NCBI GenBank assembly: GCA_046296295.1
Contig: JBKBLG010000007.1
Span: 1 to 64,000 of the forward strand
Length of the DNA: 64,000 bases
DNA from: UBA10646 sp046296295
Lineage (GTDB): Bacteria; Bacteroidota; Bacteroidia; Chitinophagales; Chitinophagaceae
Direction: 5' to 3'
The notes under the pieces were generated by a model. The model worked only from the letters and a program-made list of their open reading frames with translations, was not told where the DNA came from and ran no database searches. Within the stretch, counting starts at the first letter, position 1, and every line of letters starts with the position of its first letter. A program made the translations under genes and the position numbers. This document shows, in pieces, positions 60,860 through 64,000 of this stretch.

Positions 60860-61507
60860 TTACAGAGCATGCATGTTATCAATTACAAATGTAGGATCAG
60901 TGGCATTGAAGATGCTACTTCCCGCTACAAGTACATCGCAACCTGCTTGTGTTAATAAGGGTGCATTTTCAAGTGTAACACCTCCATCAACTTCAATCAA
61001 ATAAGTATATTGATGTGTTTGTCGGAGTTGATGCAGTTGTGCTACTTTCTGTATGCTTTCAGGTATAAATTTTTGTCCGCCAAAGCCAGGGTTCACACTC
61101 ATAACCAATACCAAGTCTGCCATGTGAAGTACTTCTTGAACATGGCTTACGGGTGTATGCGGGTTCAATGCTACACCCGCTTTGCAGCCTACACTTTTAA
61201 TTTGTTGTAGGGTTCTGTGTAAGTGGCGGCTAGCTTCTATATGTACGGTAATAACATCGGCACCAGCTTGCTTAAAATCGTTGATATAGCGTTCGGGTTG
61301 TTCAATCATTAAGTGTACATCACATACTTTACTAGTTGCACTGCGTAATGCTTGCAGCACAGGCATACCAAAGCTTATGTTAGGAACAAACAAGCCATCC
61401 ATCACATCAATATGCAGCCATTCGGCAGCACTTTGGTTCACCAAATCAACAGCATTTTGTAACTGTAAAAAATTAGCAGCTAAAAATGAAGGTGCAACAA
61501 TCGCCAT
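60860..61507 (-). CDS. rpe: Ribulose-phosphate 3-epimerase
   Basis: 215 residues, TIM barrel. The signature HIDVMDGLFVPNISFG holds the catalytic Asp and metal ligands. VMSVNPGFGGQKFI and LIEVDGGV hold the second Asp. It interconverts ribulose-5-P and xylulose-5-P in the pentose phosphate pathway. The first residues (MAIVAPSFLAANF) match family starts. Confidence 0.97.
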   Translation of the reverse strand: MAIVAPSFLAANFLQLQNAVDLVNQSAAEWLHIDVMDGLFVPNISFGMPVLQALRSATSKVCDVHLMIEQPERYINDFKQAGADVITVHIEASRHLHRTLQQIKSVGCKAGVALNPHTPVSHVQEVLHMADLVLVMSVNPGFGGQKFIPESIQKVAQLHQLRQTHQYTYLIEVDGGVTLENAPLLTQAGCDVLVAGSSIFNATDPTFVIDNMHAL

Positions 61508-61543
61508 AATTTGTGTTTTAGAATGGTTGTGTTAGTGTTAATG

Positions 61544-62323
61544 TTATCGTAAGCGTTCTATGGCCGCATTGGCCTCTTTTAGTGTTGGGTCTAATTGAAG
61601 TGCTTGCTCAAATCTGAGTAATGCACTGTCTTTTTGTTGCATCATTTCGTAGCAACGAGCCATGTAATAGTAAGCATCGGCGTAGCGGTTGTTAATGGTG
61701 GCTGCAAAGCTAAAAACAGCAAGAGCCTCCTTATATTGTTGCTGATCAAAAAAAACCAATCCCTTTTCAATATAAGCTTCCATATAAGTATAGTTGTTGG
61801 CTACACAGGCATCGAACTGTTCTATGGCTTGCTTTGTATCTTTTGTTCTGGCATAAAAAACGCCTGCAATAAAATGGCAATGGGCATCGTATTCGCGGCC
61901 TAGCTTCATTTTAGCTACTTCATTTACCGCAAGGAGGGCTCTATTGTTTTTTTGTTCGGCATACAAATTAGCAATCGATAGTAATGCATCGGCGCTCGGG
62001 TATATGCGTGCCGCTTTAGTGTAACTTGCGAGTGCTTTAGCTGTATCGCCAGCATGTTCTTCAATTTTTCCTTTGGCATACCATAACCCAAAATTACTGC
62101 TGTCTTTTGCAATCATTTGTTGCATTAAGGGCAGTGCTTTTGCAGGAGCACCAATACTATCGAAAGTCATGGCGAGTTGTAGCAAAAGTCCTGTGCTATC
62201 AGGATGTTGTTTTAGTTGTGCTTGTAGTGCATCTATTACTTTAGACTGATTTATTTTCTCATCAATCGTATTGTTGTTGCAAGCTATAAGTGCTAGTAAC
62301 AGCAGCGTACATACATATCTCAT
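61544..62323 (-). CDS. TPR-repeat lipoprotein
   Basis: 259 residues from the ATG at 62323, which opens a lipoprotein signal MRYVCTLLLLALIAC; an ATG seven codons upstream is also possible. About six TPR units span residues 25-250 (for example GLWYAKGKIEEHAGDTAKALASY). It is periplasmic and membrane-anchored, probably a scaffold for envelope complexes. It lies 36 bp upstream of rpe on the same strand. The 14-mer variant at 61921 is read LAVNE. Confidence 0.87.
   Translation of the reverse strand: MRYVCTLLLLALIACNNNTIDEKINQSKVIDALQAQLKQHPDSTGLLLQLAMTFDSIGAPAKALPLMQQMIAKDSSNFGLWYAKGKIEEHAGDTAKALASYTKAARIYPSADALLSIANLYAEQKNNRALLAVNEVAKMKLGREYDAHCHFIAGVFYARTKDTKQAIEQFDACVANNYTYMEAYIEKGLVFFDQQQYKEALAVFSFAATINNRYADAYYYMARCYEMMQQKDSALLRFEQALQLDPTLKEANAAIERLR
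61921..61934 (-). repeat. Dispersed 14-mer, A-to-G variant
   Basis: Coding-strand CCTTGCGGTAAATG in the TPR lipoprotein gene, read Leu-Ala-Val-Asn. Confidence 0.85.
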
Positions 62324-62382
62324 GCGGTAAAAGTAAGCTTTCATACTGTTGCAAGTAACGTCATACTTGCGTAAAAAATTGG

Positions 62383-62396
62383 CATTTACCGTAAGG
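62383..62396 (-). repeat. Dispersed 14-mer, exact copy
   Basis: CATTTACCGTAAGG in the divergent gap between the TPR lipoprotein and TolB-like genes, 16 bp upstream of a -7-like box (TACATTTG, 62413-62420). Confidence 0.9.
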
Positions 62397-62451
62397 TTAT
62401 TTTTGAGGCTGTTACATTTGTGTTAGGTTGTTACCAACAAATTTTTTGAGT

Positions 62452-63567
62452 ATGAAATTATTTCATTGGTGTGCAGGTATTGTAGCACTTGCAGCCACTA
62501 CTACTGCGAGTGTTAAAATGGGTAGCCTTACGGCAAATGAGGCAACAAACCTTACGGTAAATGATAGTGTGCAGTTTGAAGGAGAAAAACATTTTGCGAA
62601 TGTACGCCAGCTCACTTTTGGTGGTGATAATGCAGAAGCTTACTGGAGCTACGATGGCAAGTATTTAATTTTTCAAAAAACAAATATCAAAGAGGGTATA
62701 CCCTGCGATCAAATTTATATCGGTAAGGTGCCTACAACACCTTCTGAAAAATTTGAACCAAAGTTGGTAAGTACAGGCAAGGGACGTACTACTTGTGCTT
62801 ACTTTTTACCCGATGGTAAGCATATCATTTATGCAAGTACCCATTTAGGTGGCGATGATTGCCCGCCACCGCCCGACAAAGCAAAATTGGGTAACCGTTA
62901 TATATGGCCTTTGTATAACACGTTTGATATTTTTATGGCTACTACTGATGGTAAAATTGTAAAGCAACTTACCACTGCTAAAGGGTACGATGCTGAGGCT
63001 ACCCTCAGTTACGATGGCAAAAAAATGATTTATTGTAGTGATAAAGATGGCGACCTTGATTTGTATGTGATGGATCTTAAAACAGGTAAAGAAAAAAAAG
63101 TAACCAATACCTTGGGTTACGATGGTGGTGCTTGGTTTAGCCACGATGGTAAGCAAATAGTATGGCGTGCTAGCCGCCCGAAAACACAAGCTGAGATAGA
63201 TGATTATAAAAACCTATTATCGCAAGGTTTTGTTGCTCCTACCAATATGGAAGTGTGGGTGGCTAATGCCGATGGTTCTAATGCTCGTCAGATTACTAGC
63301 CTTGGTCAAGCGAATTGGGCACCCAACTTTACCCCTAACGATAAGCATATTATTTTTTGTAGTAATCACGAGTATAAGCGTGGCTTTCCGTTCAATATGT
63401 ATCAGATTGATTTGAATGGTGGTGGACTTACAAAAATTAGTAGAGATAAAGGTTTTGATGCCTTCCCAATGTTTAGTCCAGATGGTAAAAAAATTGTATT
63501 CTGTAGCAATCGCAATAATGGCGGCACAAGAGATACCAATATTTTTATTGCCGATTGGGTAGAGTAG
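62452..63567 (+). CDS. TolB-like secreted beta-propeller protein
   Basis: 371 residues from the ATG at 62452 with a signal peptide (MKLFHWCAGIVALAATTTASV). Five or more WD40-like PD40 repeats: AEAYWSYDGKYLIFQ, CAYFLPDGKHIIYAS, AEATLSYDGKKMIYCSD, GGAWFSHDGKQIVWRAS, APNFTPNDKHIIFCSN and AFPMFSPDGKKIVFCSN. It probably binds proteins or glycans in the periplasm. The linker after the signal peptide contains two 14-mer copies read as LTAN and LTVN, suggesting that this linker tolerates the motif. Confidence 0.88.
   Translation: MKLFHWCAGIVALAATTTASVKMGSLTANEATNLTVNDSVQFEGEKHFANVRQLTFGGDNAEAYWSYDGKYLIFQKTNIKEGIPCDQIYIGKVPTTPSEKFEPKLVSTGKGRTTCAYFLPDGKHIIYASTHLGGDDCPPPPDKAKLGNRYIWPLYNTFDIFMATTDGKIVKQLTTAKGYDAEATLSYDGKKMIYCSDKDGDLDLYVMDLKTGKEKKVTNTLGYDGGAWFSHDGKQIVWRASRPKTQAEIDDYKNLLSQGFVAPTNMEVWVANADGSNARQITSLGQANWAPNFTPNDKHIIFCSNHEYKRGFPFNMYQIDLNGGGLTKISRDKGFDAFPMFSPDGKKIVFCSNRNNGGTRDTNIFIADWVE
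62526..62563 (+). repeat. Two dispersed 14-mers in tandem, 10 bp apart
   Basis: CCTTACGGCAAATG (62526-62539) and CCTTACGGTAAATG (62550-62563) in the same orientation and frame, in the linker after the signal peptide of the TolB-like protein. Confidence 0.9.
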
Positions 63568-63577
63568 TAGTAGCTGG

Positions 63578-64000
63578 TTAATATTCCATTTGCCGTAAGG
63601 CAGGTGCCTTGAACCAAGTGAATATTACCACTGCAATGGTGGCACAACCGCCAAATACTACCGATGGTACAACGCCTAGCCAACGAGCCATAACACCACT
63701 TTCAAATTGGCCTAGTTCGTTACTGCTATTAATAAACATACTGTTCACGCTCATTACACGCCCACGTTTATCGTCGGGCGTTTTTAGTTGTAAGATGGTG
63801 CCACGCACTACTACGCTGATACCATCCATGAGTCCGCTTACCAACAATGCCAAGAACGAAAGCCAGAATACCTTGCTTAATGCGAATACGATGATGCAAA
63901 TGCCAAATCCTGCGACGGCGAAGAACAATTTCTTTCCTTGTTGTTGCCGCATTGGAAAAAAGGTGAGTAACACTACACTTGCCCCGGCACCTAAATCGCT
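63578..64000 (-). CDS. MFS transporter (5' part outside window)
   Basis: The last 140 codons are visible; the reading frame stays open to the right edge (SDLGAGASVVLLTFF before the first internal Met), so the true start is outside. Four to five membrane helices are seen. The conserved loop LLVSGLMDGISVVVRGTILQL, then GRVMSVNSMFINSSNELGQFESG, is typical of the EntS/DUF894-type MFS exporters common in Bacteroidota. The substrate is unknown. A 14-mer variant (63587-63600) covers the last codons in an unusual frame (LRQM). Confidence 0.88.
   Translation of the reverse strand, partial: SDLGAGASVVLLTFFPMRQQQGKKLFFAVAGFGICIIVFALSKVFWLSFLALLVSGLMDGISVVVRGTILQLKTPDDKRGRVMSVNSMFINSSNELGQFESGVMARWLGVVPSVVFGGCATIAVVIFTWFKAPALRQMEY
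63587..63600 (-). repeat. Dispersed 14-mer, T-to-C variant
   Basis: CATTTGCCGTAAGG at the extreme 3' end of the MFS gene, between two convergent stops. Confidence 0.85.

Noticed and set aside
166..63600. Dispersed 14-mer as a restriction-modification site
   Set aside because: Restriction sites tend to be avoided or neutral and are shorter; a 14-bp site with tolerated symmetric variation and terminator association does not fit.
166..63600. Dispersed 14-mer as a CRISPR array or miniature transposon
   Set aside because: Spacing is irregular over kilobases, there are no longer conserved flanks or target duplications, and in-gene copies keep frame although 14 is not a multiple of three.
166..63600. 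Dispersed 14-mer as an operator of a single regulon
   Set aside because: Many copies are inside genes or at 3' ends between convergent genes, and the linked genes have unrelated functions.

Overview
The window looks like a chromosomal segment of a member of the Bacteroidota, most likely a Chitinophagaceae-type genome. This is inferred from the gene content: a type IX secretion (T9SS) cargo protein with a C-terminal sorting domain, a T9SS plug protein, two DUF5686 outer-membrane proteins with carboxypeptidase-like regulatory domains, an unusually long LepB, a homodimeric GlyRS and TAnnTTTG-type -7 promoter boxes. There is no phage, IS element, CRISPR array, rRNA or recognisable tRNA. Almost everything is ordinary core and envelope metabolism.

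Layout. 0-4.2 kb: a GH20 hexosaminidase (cut by the left edge) behind an ECF sigma/anti-sigma pair, an NlpC/P60 hydrolase, an outer-membrane barrel protein and a TPR protein. 4.2-17 kb: glyQS, a DUF5686 protein, thioredoxin, adenine deaminase, a GH31 glucosidase, a membrane pyrophosphatase and a photolyase/cryptochrome. 17-27 kb: an 1826-residue T9SS adhesin-like protein, pth, an FAH-family hydrolase and an S9 peptidase. 27-34.8 kb: M1 peptidase, peptide-binding lipoprotein, cdd, lepB, a B12-type MerR regulator and a thiolase. 34.8-35.37 kb: a 572-bp gene-free stretch with an orphan terminator. 35.4-48.8 kb: KAS III-like enzyme, Pmp3-type protein, acyl-CoA dehydrogenase, lipA, OsmC, an alpha-oxoamine synthase, penicillin acylase, a second DUF5686 protein and a SirB1-like protein. 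49-58.3 kb: dnaG, a second copy of the outer-membrane barrel protein, tex, an AT-rich island of unknown small genes, then pyrE, an RNA methylase, a UbiA-type prenyltransferase and ruvX. 58.3-64 kb: FtsX/LolE permease, T9SS plug, rpe, a TPR lipoprotein, a TolB-like protein and an MFS transporter cut by the right edge.

The outstanding feature is not a gene. A 14-bp motif, CCTTACGGTAAATG (reverse CATTTACCGTAAGG), recurs throughout the window on both strands. By eye I count 17 exact copies and about 21 more with one mismatch, roughly one per 1.7 kb, where chance predicts far less than one. About half lie between genes, typically touching terminator hairpins, several as inverted pairs. The rest lie inside genes, mostly read in one frame as Leu-Thr/Ala-Val/Ala-Asn. 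The density, the lack of strand bias and the association with terminators resemble the DNA uptake sequences of Neisseria and Haemophilus. Such sequences are, to my knowledge, not established for Bacteroidota. A nucleoid- or chromosome-organising site is the main alternative.

Other points for a second look: a perfect 44-bp palindrome inside a signal-peptide coding region, a probable A8 frameshift joining a lipoprotein to a Gly-rich peptide in the AT-rich island, an orphan terminator in the 34.8-35.4 kb gap, and long near-perfect hairpins that share a GGCTCGCC core.
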